This document shows positions 33,767 through 45,445 of a stretch of 64,000 nt of DNA, in pieces. The position numbers and the translations under genes were made by a program. This DNA is from Lenzites betulinus (lineage: Eukaryota; Basidiomycota; Agaricomycetes; Polyporales; Polyporaceae), in NCBI GenBank assembly GCA_022264855.1, contig JABYQU010000059.1, positions 157,025-221,024 on the forward strand, in the 5' to 3' direction. Numbering within the stretch: the stretch's first letter is position 1; each line of letters opens with the position of its first letter. The notes beneath the pieces were generated by a model that did not search any database, had not been told where the DNA came from, and worked only from the letters and a program-made list of their open reading frames with translations.

Positions 33767-35105
33767 CTACATGAGCGGAAAGTCTATCTCGTTCCACAGG
33801 TCCCTACAAACCTTGGCGTCCCACTTGAGGTTCATAGACAAGTGGTAGACGAAGCTCTCGACGTTGTCACAATGAACGCGGACACGGAAGAGCATGAGGA
33901 GCTCATCGGCCGTGATGCCTGATTGCAGCAGGACGCGGTCTGCACTCGGGCCGAAGCTGATCGCGAGGGCGCGACGAGAGCTCCTGTCGATGGTTGGTGG
34001 GGGGCGGACGATGGTGCGAAGGGCCTCGCGGGGGCCCGACAGCCTAAGGCTCTCTCGGAGCGCTGCAGAGATATTAGTATAATGTATATCAAGTGACAAT
34101 GGAGCTTACCGATGGCGAGATCGTCCTCGACCTCCTCGCGTCGTGCCCTCGAATCATCATCATCTTGCCGTGAGTGGTGGCGATGGGTGCGCGAAGAGGT
34201 GGCCTTCGGGCGCGGGGAGGAGACAGCCGACGCAGATGCCGGGGCCTTGTGGGACGAGGATCGAGACGGTTTGACGGGCGACGACGGGGCCTCGACGTCG
34301 CGAGACGGTTTGACGGGCGACGAGCTGATAGAGGCGTGGCATGACAACTTGGTGGGCGACGCGGGCCTAGAGGCATCCCGGGTGGACTTCACGGGGGATT
34401 CACGTACGCGGACATCGCGCGACGACTTGACGGGAGAGCGGGGTTTGCGGGACGAGTGAGCGGAGGCGCGATGTGCGTCCTTGCCGTCGTAGTCGTGGCC
34501 GTTATCGCTGCCGCCGTTGTGGTCGTCGTCCTCGTCGTCCTCCGGCTCGGGGGGAGGAGGGAGCTCGTGGCCTGGTGGGACGAGAGGGAGGTTATACCCA
34601 GGCTTACTAACCATGTATATGATGGCCTCAGATATCGTCTTCGATCCACACCATGTGGCCTGGCCCTTCGGCTTGTAATCTACGACAAGGTGGTTGAGCT
34701 GCTTCCTGGAGTTGTTATCAGGATCATAAATGGTCGGGATGGACGATGTGAAACGTACCAGGGAAATCCAACGTAAACTCCGGTCTCTTCCCCCACTCTG
34801 ATGGAGTAGATGGGGCCAGTCGTCTCCAAAGCGATCGCGGTAGCAGGCCGTTTGCCCAGCCAGTAGACCATGCGGTGGTTGTCGTCGGGGGAACAGCCAT
34901 TGAAGATGCTCTCGTTGAGCTCGTTGATTGCGATGGTGTCCGCCTCCAGAGAGCAGACGACGACGACGGGGACGAGTGGCTTATAGTCACCGAGAGCTGT
35001 CTGCGGTGGGCTAGGGGATAGATGGGCGATGTAACTCGATGCCTCGCACACATGAGTACTCACCGCTTCCGCTTGTAGATCCCCGCGTTCTCGCCCCCCA
35101 AACAT
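33767..35105 (-). CDS. Accessory protein of the KDZ element, 391 aa
   Basis: complement(join(33767..34062, 34110..34705, 34759..35000, 35064..35105)). It has four exons totalling 392 codons with stop. The first intron is 63 nt and could also be read through without a stop, so the first junction is less certain. Residues about 20-125 include PLVPVVVVCSLEAD, WLGKRPATAIALET and then VGEETGVYVGFPW...TWCGSKTISEAIIYM. The last segment has the G-(I/V)-Y...W...K...EA..Y spacing of viroplasmin/RNase H1 N-terminal domains, but the resemblance is weak. The middle is a disordered stretch with repeated SPVK(S/P)(T/S)RD units. The C-terminal ~100 residues are helical. Function is unknown. Confidence 0.7.
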
Positions 35106-35648
35106 ACATAAAAAGGCCCTTCATAAGCCCCTTTCCTGCTTGTAATCATTGCGGGGAGGGATCAGGGGAAGGGCATGTAGAGGGAGGAGAGAGAAGAGAA
35201 GGGTGAGTTGCAAGCCGAGGTTAGCGCGCAAGAATGCATTCGCGCGAGAACGCTTTGCATGCACATGCACGATCAGCACATGCCCGCCCCCGGAGCATGT
35301 TCCTCAAGACATCTGCCAAGCTTCTTCTGCTTCTCGGATTGATACAATACATAATAGTTTACTATTTCTGACAGTTCTTTGTACTTCAAGCTGCAGTAAG
35401 CATCTGATGACTGCAGAGATGTGTGAATTCGCGCGCGATGAGCACCAGAACAAGGCCTGCATGCCTCCAGCCCCGATATCACCTCGTGCCCTTCCCCGCT
35501 TCGTTTACCCAGGATTTACCTAAATATCACAATCGCATTGGGGCTTCGCGCGGCGTGTAGTGTTCATTTGATCACTCAATCGTGTGAAGTCCCTCGGCCA
35601 ATTCTTGGATAGCTCTCGATATTGTATGGGTAAGTCAGATAACTACTT
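35106..35648. other. Spacer between cargo gene and transposase gene
   Basis: About 540 bp holding the 3' end region of the transposase gene and the 5' region of the 391-aa gene. No extra gene was recognised. Promoter elements cannot be assigned with confidence. Confidence 0.4.
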
Positions 35649-38600
35649 TTACATCGTGATGTCGGCGAGGTACTCCATAATCGCATATACTTCCCCTCCC
35701 ATCTCGTCGTCGTCGATCGCGTCTACTGTTGCATGCTCCTCCTGTGTGACGGCGGACATTTCCTCATTCACGAGTGTCTGGAGTTGAGATGGGCGAACGA
35801 GCGCCGGGAGTGGGGCGCCGGCTCGGTATCCCGAGGAAGGAGTACCTGTAAAGCCTTCGAGCGCGTACAAGCGTTGAATGTATGCCATGTTCCGCGCACT
35901 TGCACCACGACGATGGCGAACATAGTCTTGCATTGCGCCGTGCAGCGGATCTTTGCGGTTGCTGAGATCTTCGAGAACTGCGCTGAAAAGGAGTTCCTCG
36001 TCGCGAATAGACGTGTGCAGCCTTCGAATTTCGCGGGTTACGTTCACGAGCTCCTCGCGTGCCCGCTCGACGCGCTGTACGATACGCATGGTTTCGCGGA
36101 CGATCGGCTTCGCCCACGGCTTGTCGCGGATATCGTTCTTGGTATCCCGCAAGAGTGCGAACTCCTCGAGGAACGCGTAGTGCGATGCTTTCGACCAGTC
36201 GAGTGTCTCGCGCGGCGGTTCGAGTGCGCGCGCAGCTTCATTGTATGCATTGACGGCATTGCGAATTGCTTTGCAGCGCGTCTGCAAGCTCTTCGCGATG
36301 TAGGTGCGTGCCTTGTACCCTGTACAGTAGACGTCATGTTAGATGAGATCCCGATCTCAGGAGACCTCGATCAGTGCTTACCGGTTCGGGAGAGATTTAA
36401 TTTGTGTAGCTCGAACAGCCGGAGGATAACCAAACGTTGAAGGCGCCCGAGCGCCCGATGATATCTCCGCTCGGCAATGTATTGCACGATTTCGCGGTAG
36501 TTGCTGTCGCCGGGCTGCCAGCGCTGCTCGATATCGAGTCGAACTTCCATTACATTGACCTCGGCCGTCAGCTGAGCAACCCGTTCGCGCAGATATCGAC
36601 GACGTGTCTCTAGCTTGCGGGTTGCGGAGAGATCGGCGGCATAGTCGGTGGGGCCCCGGACTGGTTCCATAAACGTGAGGGTCGTGCCTGTCTTGCCGGC
36701 TGATGCCGCGTTGTCGTAGAACCGCCGAGACACATCATGAAGCTCGTCGCTATCAGATAGATCAGATCGGTGGTTAGATACATCACGATGGACTCACGAG
36801 GTCTTCCTCAAGTCTTGCAGGGCCTCAACATATGCAACAAGATGGACATTCTTAGGGTCCTCGTCCTGCAGCGCTGAGAAATAGTTACGTTCCTCCAGCG
36901 TGTACTCGCGAAGGTTCTCCATGGTGATTCCGAGTGTCTTGAGGGTTTCGTCGATCATCGGCGCCTTCTCCTCGATGATGTCGAGCGCCTGCGCGTAGTT
37001 ATTGTATAGCATCAAGCCGAGGTTCGCGTACTTCTCGGCATCGCGCTGATGGAAGAAAAGGTCGATCAAGACGTGCCGTCGATACGGTGACGCGTAGCGT
37101 GTCACCGGCGCGAGCTCATTGGAGTCGCCGAATACTCGCTCGAGAGTTTCGAGATCTTCGGTGCCCACGCCAGCGATGGAGTTAGGATGGAAGTGCACCT
37201 GGCAAGTGTAAGCGTGTGAATACCCATGGAAAGCGTTGACGCAGAATCGCGAGCCGGACGACGCGAACTCCGGACCGAGACGGCTTGATTGCACAGTCTT
37301 TTGAAATGTGCATCCGATATCATACCCGATCATATTCTTGCCCCCGATCGCGCTCTGGATCTTGGCGACAATCGCGAGCGGATATTTCGCCCTGATGTGC
37401 AGTTTAGTATGTGCAAAGTGGGGGGACTATTCACTTACAGTTCCCCACTGCGAACCATGTCTGTAAGCCATAGGATGATGCCGTGGCGGCAACAGCACGC
37501 GAATATACCAGTCTCTTCGAAAACACCCCACATCCGCTTGTTTGCATCGGCAGAGGCCGCCTTCCAGTGGGACGCACATGGCGTGATATTCTCGAGCGCT
37601 CCATCAGTCGGATCCCCCTCGGCAGTGCTTTCGCCGGGCGCCGGTGGATCATCGCTATCCGAACCCGTGTCGTGGACGTCATCCATAAGATCGGGCTTCT
37701 TCTGCTGTTGGCGTGCCTTGACCTCGTTCGCGAACTCGGCGACATAGCTGCGCGGAAGAAAGTAGTCGCTATCGAAAGTGCGTGGATCGCCGGAGGAGCG
37801 CCCGGCGGCAGGTGCAAGACGTTTGAGACTATTATTACCATCCATACATAATATGCGGTCGAAAACCGCCGGTACCTCATCGTCCAGCTGCGGGATGCAT
37901 GTTAAGTTAGTTAGTTTGCTAGGAGATAGGACGGCATACCTTGTAGGCGCACGCGGGGCAAGCGTTCACCGCCCTCCAGTCGGGCGAATCACGGCCCAGC
38001 TCTGCCATCATGTTGCGATTGACGTCACGCAGGATAGTGAGATAGATGTCGAACGCGTCCGCAATAGCCGTCCGATAGTATCGGCGATAAGGGATCTAAA
38101 TTGATGCCTGCATCAGTGTACGCGCGAGAATGACACAACGCGCGACTTACGAAGTACATGTAACACAGGAGTTTTGTGAATGCCTCTGTGCTGAATGAAG
38201 CTTTGAACAAGCGGATACATCTGAAAAGTTCGAGTGTGTCCAGGGAGATTGCGAGGGACGGACTGATCGGCACAGTGCCTAGATATCCGTGGAGTACGAG
38301 GGCCTCGGCAGTGGTCTGATCGGCGCCGCGTTTGATGTGGACAGTCTTCTTTTTGGTATAGATATCGACAATATCAATATCAAAGTCATAGCACTCAGCG
38401 CCCGATGTCCCGGTCTCCTCGCATGGCTCGGTTGATTGCGGGGACGGTGCGCCATACTTCCATTGTAGATATGCTTGAACGAGTTGCGGGATTTGCGGCC
38501 GCCAGTTGGCGTCGAGGTTGTACATCCGGTTCTTCCATGTACGTTCGTCCCGTGTTCGGCGATAGGCAGTGCTACAAGAAATACTGTGAGCTCGCGTCAT

Positions 38601-39055
38601 CATCTGGATATGCCGGTGTGCCTTACCGTCCCTGGAGGATGTCGCGTATGGCGTAAGTGATGGCCGTGACGTTTTGATCGTCTGGGGTATCTTCCCACTC
38701 CTTGTCGTCGGGTTCCGGGGCGCCGGCGGTGAGCATCTCATGGACATCGTCTTCGACGGCCATTGGAGGCTCCTCCCCGCGTAGCTCCGCGAGGCCCTTG
38801 CGTGATTGAGAACCCATAGCTAGCAACGACATCATGTTTGGCACTACATGTTATTATTTAGAAAGAAGGAATACCGTGCTTTAGGGACTCGAGCTTCTCG
38901 GCAGTCCGGCGCCGCTCCTCCTCCAGCGCTTTCATGCCGTAGCGCTTCTCGCAGATCTTTCGGAGAACAGGTGGCGCGTGCGGCTGTGCTGCGCCCTCGA
39001 GCGCGGGTCCCACCATCCGGACGACGCGCGAAACCCCTCCGCGCTTTGCAGGCAT
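35649..39055 (-). CDS. KDZ (Kyakuja-Dileera-Zisupton) type transposase, 1018 aa
   Basis: Eight exons: complement(join(35649..36319, 36382..36749, 36798..37391, 37439..37887, 37940..38095, 38151..38571, 38627..38843, 38875..39055)), 3057 nt = 1019 codons. Key KDZ landmarks in order are: HVPNMMSLLAMGSQ near the N-terminus; RTWKNRMYNLDANWRPQI with YLQWKYGA; a DIVDIYTKKKTVHIKR core; the YRRYYRTAIADAFDIYL segment; a Cys pair NACPACAYK (about 316-325); MDGNNSLKRL with likely catalytic Asp 341; MIGYDIGC with likely second Asp 499; the HGYSHAYTCQ..HP segment; and EDLETLERVFGDSN holding the likely catalytic Glu (556 or 559). The C-terminal ~300 residues are coiled-coil helices. All frames join cleanly, so the gene looks intact. 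The intron at 38844-38874 is only 31 nt. The enzyme would act in the nucleus on the flanking inverted repeats. Confidence 0.88.
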
Positions 39056-39659
39056 GAGGGAGAGATTGTGAGTAGCGGGAAGAAATGAACCGCAAACTCC
39101 GAGAGCTCACAGTCTATATACTGAGCACACATTTGTGTAGCACATATAATCAATACATAACTTACAAGGTGTAGGCAGCAAGGCCTTCGCGTGGATCTTG
39201 CCTCGTGGGTGATGCGTCAGCTGTTGGCGGGCGGGCTGGGCGGTGTGGGAATCTGCGAAGTCATGGTGATGGGGCTGTGATGGATGACTTCACGCATGGA
39301 TACTTACCTGATAAGATGAGCAGTAAAAGCGGAAGCTTGGGCTCTATTACGGTGTAGAGCTGTGGCTGAGTTTGCGCTGTGCGAGCATGGGCGGGAGGGG
39401 GGAGGGGCGGGACGGAGGAGGGGCGGGACGGAGGAGGGGCGGAGGAGGCACGCTCGGGACGCGGGCGGACACGTGGCGCAGTCGTTCTCCGAGGAATCGG
39501 GATTGAAGCACCGGAATGATCTACGTCATCCGGCGTTAGTTCTGCATTACTTATGTCGGCCGCGATTAGAGTGTCGCGTGTGGGGCTAATAGCCAGTTAT
39601 AAGAATACCATTGTATAGCGAAATGTAAGTGTTACACTATACAAAGAAAACGAGAGAAC

Positions 39660-40212
39660 CGGAGGAGAGACAGCCGAGGGACGGGGGAGTTAGTGTGCAG
39701 TGGGATGGGAGAGCGCCGGGGCAGTGGGGAGCGCCGGGGGAAGGGAAAGCGCCGGGGGAAGGGAAAGCGCCGGGGCAGTGGGGAGCGCCGGGGGAAGGGA
39801 AAGCGCCGGGGGGCGGGGAGCGCCGGGGCAGTGGGGAGCGCCGGGGGGAAGGGAAAGCGCCGGGGGGAAGGGAAAGCGCCGGCGGGGAGCGCGCTGATGG
39901 GCGGGGGAGCGCCGGCGGGGGCGGGAGATAGCGCTGATGGGCGGGGGAGCGCCGGCGGGGGCGGGGCGGGGAGGGGGCGCCGAGATAGCCGGGGCTGTGG
40001 CTGCCATCAAACGCCCGGATATCGCCGAGGAGCGAGGGAAGGCGCCCGGACTTGTAGTGGCGGAAAGGGAGGGCGGGAGGACCTTCTATAAAAGGGAAGA
40101 GGCAGCGGTATTGGTAGAATTACTCGTAGTGGCAGGGAAGTGGTCTATTAGGTCTATTTAACTTGCGGACTCCCACCGGACTTACGTAGTTTGATAAGCT
40201 ATATTGATGTGA
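39660..40212 (-). repeat. Right long inverted repeat of the KDZ element
   Basis: Reverse complement of the left arm, ending ...gataagctatattgatgtga at 40212. It has two copies of the 42-bp unit against three on the left, and fewer ggcgctttccc units are possible. Outer ~200 bp are identical to the left arm by eye. Confidence 0.85.
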
Positions 40213-40700
40213 CACGAGGGGCATTGGCCAATGTTACCCTCCGGAACGGGGTTGTGACGTGGATGGGAACTGGACTCCTGTCACGGCAGTCACTCATGTC
40301 ATGTTCGGTTACCGAAACAGTCAGCGTGTTGATGTCATGTTCAGGTTGTGTTCTGGTCCTGAACTTGGCCTCCTGATTCAGGCCCAGAACCGTCTTTGAG
40401 CCACTCCCACAAAAGGATTCCTGTGACGTCCCTGTTCCTGTCATGAACTCGGCCGGAATTCATCAAAGCTGGTCAATAGCCTGTCTTCGGTCCCTAACCG
40501 CACCGGAACAGGCGACCTGATTCCTTGCCAGATACATCCCACTAACATGGTCGGAATATGTAACATGTCCCCGGGTACCACTACGACTCCCGTCATGTCG
40601 GACCACCGCTCCGTTACCGCAACGGCGCGAGCACACCGCAAAATCTCGTGTCGCGCGGTCGCGCGCTCACGGCCCGCGTTTTGTCCGCCTCCGAGCTCTT
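40213..40700. other. Intergenic, nothing recognised
   Basis: Sequence rich in ctgtcatg / gtgacgt words (40230-40600), possibly an old dispersed repeat. No gene was supported. Confidence 0.3.
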
Positions 40701-40734
40701 TTTACTGAGGAGCTCGACACGGAGCTCTGTGCTT

Positions 40735-41340
40735 GAGCTTTGAGAATTGCGAGCGCGTGAGCTCCGAGTCGAGCATGCGAGCCAGATGAGCTCCCAGTTG
40801 CGCGCTCCCGGATGAGCTCCCAGCTGCGAGCTCCCGAGCCCGGATGAGCTCCCCGCGAGCCCCCAGCTGCGAGCTCCCGAGCCCGGATGAGCTCCCAGCT
40901 GCGAGCGCCCGAGCCCGGATGAGCTCCCCGCGAGCCCCCAGCTGCGAGCTCCCGAGCCCGGATGAGCTCCCAGCTGCGAGCGCCCGAGCCCGGATGAGCT
41001 CCGCGCGAGCTCCCAGTTGCGAGCTCCCGAGCTCGTGAGCTCCGCGCGAGCTCTCAGTTGCGAACTCCCGAGCTCGTGAGCTCCGCGCAAGCTCTCAGTT
41101 ACGAGCTCCCGAGCTCGTGAACTCCGCGCGAGCTCGCAGCGAGCTCCCGAGCGCGTGAGCTCCGAGCGCGTGAGCCCCGAGCGCGTGCGCGCAGAGCACG
41201 TCTGAGCTCCCCACGGCCGCGAGCGAGCTCAGATGAGCTCCGCGCGAGTTCTGAGTCGAGCACAGGAGCGCGTGAGCTTTTAGTCGAGCACGCGGAGTAC
41301 CTACGAGCTCCCCGCGAGTGCGAGAGTATTGAATCGAGTG
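40735..41340. repeat. GAGCTC-rich minisatellite
   Basis: Tandem units of the form gagcccggatgagctccc plus agctgcgagcgcccgagc, giving a ~37-bp basic unit and a ~75-bp higher-order unit repeated about twice at 40835-41000, then degrading to gagctccgcgcgagctc variants. Both strands are open over parts of it, giving Ser/Arg/Ala-rich and Gly/Ser-rich products that I do not regard as genes. Confidence 0.75.
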
Positions 41341-41496
41341 AACAGGGTGCTTCGCGCTCTCGTCCAAGCCACAAGACTCTTTACGAGCACGTCAATCATT
41401 CCCCTGTGCCGTACCCGCGGCCAATTATAATCTCATACATTAGTAGAGTCAGCCATATGCTAGAGAAAGTACAAATCGGAAGGGTACAAATGTTCT

Positions 41497-44400
41497 TCAG
41501 TTCTTGCGCGGGACGGATTTCGGAGCGGGCAACTTGAAATCGTAGTTCTTGTCGATGATCTTCAAGGACTCGCGCACATGCGGCCGCAGCGACTTCAACC
41601 ACGCGGGATCGTAGCAGTTCTTCCATAAGCCGATCGGAGCAAGGCTGTCTTCGGTGCGCGCATCCGCGCGCTCGATGCGAATGCGAGGCGGATTGCCAGA
41701 TGTTGCTCGCTCGCCCGCTGGCTTTGCCCAACACTCCCGATACAGTGCATCGAGGGCCCTGAAGAAGAGTTTGAGTGCCAAGCTCTGCCACCGCGCCTCC
41801 ACGATGCGGAAGGTGGGTGGGTGGGTCTTCTCGGTGCCGTCGGTCTCATCACCGCTCATGTGGATCGGACGAAGCATGCTGAAAAGGCGCTTGTGTTGGT
41901 CGAGTCCAAACTCGAGAATGACGAAAATGCGACTATCGCGAAGCTGTTGCATATGAGAGCGTGAGCGACATGAACCGCTGTCGATACATAGCGCTTACCG
42001 TGCTCCTGCGCGCATTCATCGCCTTCCGTTGCTTGATCTTGTCCAGATTCTCCTTGCTCGGCGGCTTGAAGTGGCGGCGATAAAGTTTCCGACGGTACTC
42101 CATATGTTTCTCGAGGACGGCACTGATGATGTGCTCCGTGAGGAGCACGTCCGGGATTTTGTAGTCAGAGTAATCTCCGCCTTTGTACATCTCGATCAAG
42201 CTCCTGCAGAAGATACGGCTGGCGTGACGATTGAACGCGTTGTCCTTCCATGGCCGCACGAAGTCGACGCGGAAAGACTGTACTGTGCAGGTGAGCATGT
42301 CGTCTTCGCCCTCCAGGAAGCTTTCCATCTCCTCGTCAGTGATGGGCGGGTTGTTCTCGACTATCTCCTTCATGGACTCGGCGTTGCACAGAGTGAGCAA
42401 GTGGCTGCGGACACATGCCTGACGATATAATGAGCGTTTTCATTTTGCGGAAGGACGATAACACTCACTTGTAAGGCTCGCAGGCCGTCCTTGTATTGAG
42501 GGTCTGTGAAGACGGATGCCTTCTGGCGCCTCTTGCGAAAGCGTACTTGTAGTTTGTCCTGCGCCGATTCATCCTCGTCGCCTTCCACGTCATCAGATTG
42601 CTCGCCGTCGGCTCCATGTTCGGAGTCTTTTTCACCACGGTATGGGCTAGACTTGCTACACGGGGACTCGATCTTCTCCAGACGTGAGGCGAGCTCAGCA
42701 AACTGGCTGGTGAGAATAGATCTGAAGAAAGCTTAGCGCATATTCAGCTGCAACAAAATCCCACCTACTGTAACTCTTGATTCTGCGTAACTAGGGTCTG
42801 CATCAGCTGCGATGTCTGTTCGCTCTGCCGTAACAGAAGCGCCATGAATTGGGCGGAGACGTTATCCTGAATAGAGCATGGGTTAACCTCAAACTTGGTC
42901 AATGACGTGGCTGCATACCTTTTCGGGAGAAGGGTGCACCGTCTCACTAGATGTTGGCGAGGGCACACGATACCGACCAGACGTTGCGGGAGACAGATCC
43001 GGAGTATTCATAGCAGGAGTGGGTGTAGACGGTGTAGCTTCATCTATTGCTGGCGACGTCGAAAGCCCGTAAGGTAGCGCAGCGTTGAGGTCGTTGATCG
43101 TGGGCGATGGCGACGGCGGAGGCGAGTTGTATCTAGACGGCTGCAGGGCAATGTGTCGATATGGAACGAGCGCACGAGGAGGGGGAGAGGGGGATGGAGG
43201 CGAAGGAGAGTTGGGCTCAGGGTAAGACGGCGAGTCCTGACCATACGAAAGGAGTGCATGTGGACGTGAGGACGAAGCTGCATTGGCAGAGCTGCGATTG
43301 GGGGAGGTTGCTCGACGGAACGGAATGACCGCACGGGACAAGGAAAAGGGCGAAGAGAGAGAAGGGTGCACGGCAGGAGTAAATTCGCGCCCAGGTGCAG
43401 GTGATAACTCTGCGGACATGGTGTCATCGTCTTCCTCTTCAAGATGTCCCTCTATAAGCTCCTCTTCCAATAGATCCTGTATCTCCTTGTCAGAGGTCGC
43501 TTGCCGATGCGCTTCTTCCTCTGAAGCCTCCCGCTGTTGTCCAACCGCCTCATCGACTGCCGCCGGCGTACGTGACTCCTCTCGGAGGACAGTCCATGTG
43601 GTTTCGTCGGGGAGAGCCTGTCGACCAAACCCGGGAGTGGCTTGTCGGCGCGCGTCCTCATCGAAAGCCCGCTGTCGACGCATGTCTTCTTCGAGGGCCG
43701 CCCGCCGTGCCTCTTCCTCGAGAGCTACTCGTCGACGCGCATCCTCCTCGAGGGCCGCCCGCCGTGCTTCTTCCTCGAAAGCCCGCTGTCGACGCATGTC
43801 TTCTTCGAGGGCCGCCCGCCGTGCCTCTTCCTCGAGAGCTACTCGTCGACGCGCATCCTCCTCGAGGGCCGCCCGCCGTGCCGCTTCCTCGAGAACTACT
43901 CGTCGACGCATGTCTTCCTCGAGAGCCGCACGTCGTGCTTCTTCCTCAAGAGCTACTCGTCGACGCACATCCTCCTCGAGGGCCGCCCGCCGTGCCTCTT
44001 CCTCGAGAGCTACTCGTCGACGCACATCGTCCTCCAGGGCCGCCCGCCACCGAGCTTCGTCTTCTGAAAACGTCTGTCGACGCGTGTTCTCCTCGAGAGT
44101 GACACTCCGTCGCATGGCCTCGCCTGCGTCGAAGATAGCTTGTTGGTGTGCTTGTTCTTCGAGTACGGTTCTCTGGTCGGCTAGTTCCTGCCCACGCATT
44201 GTCTGATCGAGAAGGGCTCGTTGGCGTGTCTCCTTGGTGAGCACAGCCTCCTGGTTCTCACTGATAGTGGGTTGGCGAACTTCACGGAGCGGGCGGTGCG
44301 TCTCAGCTTCCAGGTCGCGTTGGCGCTGCTGGCGTGTTTCTTCTCTATGAGCCTGACGACGTGACTCTTCCGTACGATGTGCTTGTTCCCTCAAAACTCC

Positions 44401-45068
44401 GACCCCGGAAGCTTGTCGGCGCATCTCTTCTTCGCGAAGGACCTTCCAACGCTCGCGGACGGCTTCAGTGGACCAAAAAGCGTCAGACTTCATAGCAGGT
44501 CCATGAAACTCGCTTGCGTGTGGCACAACCAGCGGCCGCTGATCATGAGCGTGATTTTGTGGTGGCTGGTGCCGAGAGCTTCCAGGATCGACGCAGCGTT
44601 GTGGTTGGACAGTGAAAGAGGGACCACGACTGATAGGCTGATTCCTGTAAGGACGCGCCGGTTGGGGGTCCACATGGAAAGACGGCTGACGACCGAGGCG
44701 CTGTGGTGTAGACAGAGTGTACCCCTGGGGAAGAGTCGACGCCTGGGGGGGAGCTGGCACGGGGGGGGTCAATGGTTGGCGGGGAGTCGATGTTCGAGGA
44801 GGAGCGAGTGAGGAAGCCAAAGGTTGACTTATATACGGATGGTACGGCTGATACGACCTAGAAGCAGAGCCGGATGACACCTGCGCGGATTCCAGCCGCG
44901 GTCGTGCCTGCATGCACAGCGTAACAAGTTCAGGCGCGTCGTGCATTCATAACATAGCACCACACGCACCTGTATCACATTTCCTTCCGAATCTCTAGGT
45001 CGTAGGGCGCGATGCCCAGTATGCGCATGAAGGTTCTGGCTCTCGCGTGGAGTGTATTCGGCTGGCAT
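41497..45068 (-). CDS. Transposon-associated protein, 1101 aa, with coiled-coil repeats
   Basis: complement(join(41497..41943, 41999..42418, 42469..42721, 42769..42866, 42919..44907, 44970..45068)). All five introns are 47-62 nt with GT-AG ends and matching phases, and the total is 1102 codons with stop. Exon 1 encodes MPAEYTPRESQNLHAHTGHR and a DSEGN segment. The large second exon is Pro/Gln-rich, then a highly charged coiled coil containing about seven copies of a 20-residue unit of the type LEEEARRAALEEDARRRVA, then a Pro-rich spacer. The C-terminal exons (VRSHLLTLCNAESMKEIV, FVRPWKDNAFNRHASRIF, SRIFVILEFGLDQHKRLF, PIGLWKNCYDPAWLKSLRP) form the conserved part of an uncharacterised Agaricomycete family repeated many times per genome near transposons. 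Function is unknown. It lies outside the KDZ arms. Confidence 0.7.
43640..44080. repeat. Coding 60-bp tandem repeat
   Basis: Units of the form ctcgagggccgcccgccgtg-cctcttcctcgagagctact-cgtcgacgcgcatcctc recur about seven times with 60-bp spacing. They encode the 20-residue coiled-coil units of the 1101-aa protein on the minus strand. The high similarity of neighbouring units suggests recent copy-number change. Confidence 0.8.
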
Positions 45069-45445
45069 GTTGTACGCGACAATACGAGAGCCACTTCGAA
45101 ATGTGCCAGCCAGTGGCAGAGACGGGAACGAGTGGGCGGGGGCGAGTGGCGTGCTACTGATGATGGGGGCAGGGAAGAAGTGGTACGCGCCTTCAAGCTT
45201 CAAGGTCCTGGGGCTCACGCGCGCGTGCATGCTTGTGGCCTTATCCAAGCGGGGACAAAAGCATCCGAAGACCCGACCCGAGTGGCACAGGCGCTAGCGA
45301 TCTCGCGCTATTACTTCTAAAGTCAAAGCACGCAGGTGCTACAAAAATTCGCACTAACTATGTTACAACTGTGTCCACATATAACAATCCTGTACATGCA
45401 AGTTAGGTAGGGAATAGGGCACAATGCTGAGCACGAACCGTAGTA

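Larger units (their letters stand above)
30226..40212 (-). mobile_element. KDZ-type DNA transposon, ~10 kb, with cargo genes
   Basis: Bounded by inverted repeats 30226-30819 and 39660-40212 that are practically identical except for one extra copy of a 42-bp internal unit on the left. Weaker inverted similarity reaches inward to about 30970 and 39520. Inside are three minus-strand genes with complete exon chains: a transposase of the Kyakuja-Dileera-Zisupton class (35649-39055), a 391-aa protein (33767-35105) and a 718-aa protein (31189-33549). I see no clear target duplication outside the tips (left ...cacctgatca, right cacgagggg...). Intact genes and matching arms suggest that the unit is young and perhaps active. 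The alternative is two separate inverted repeats that happen to flank a gene cluster. Confidence 0.75.

Noticed and set aside
43283..44206. 307-codon plus-strand Arg/Ser-rich ORF
   Set aside because: Antisense shadow of the 60-bp coding repeat in the 1101-aa gene.
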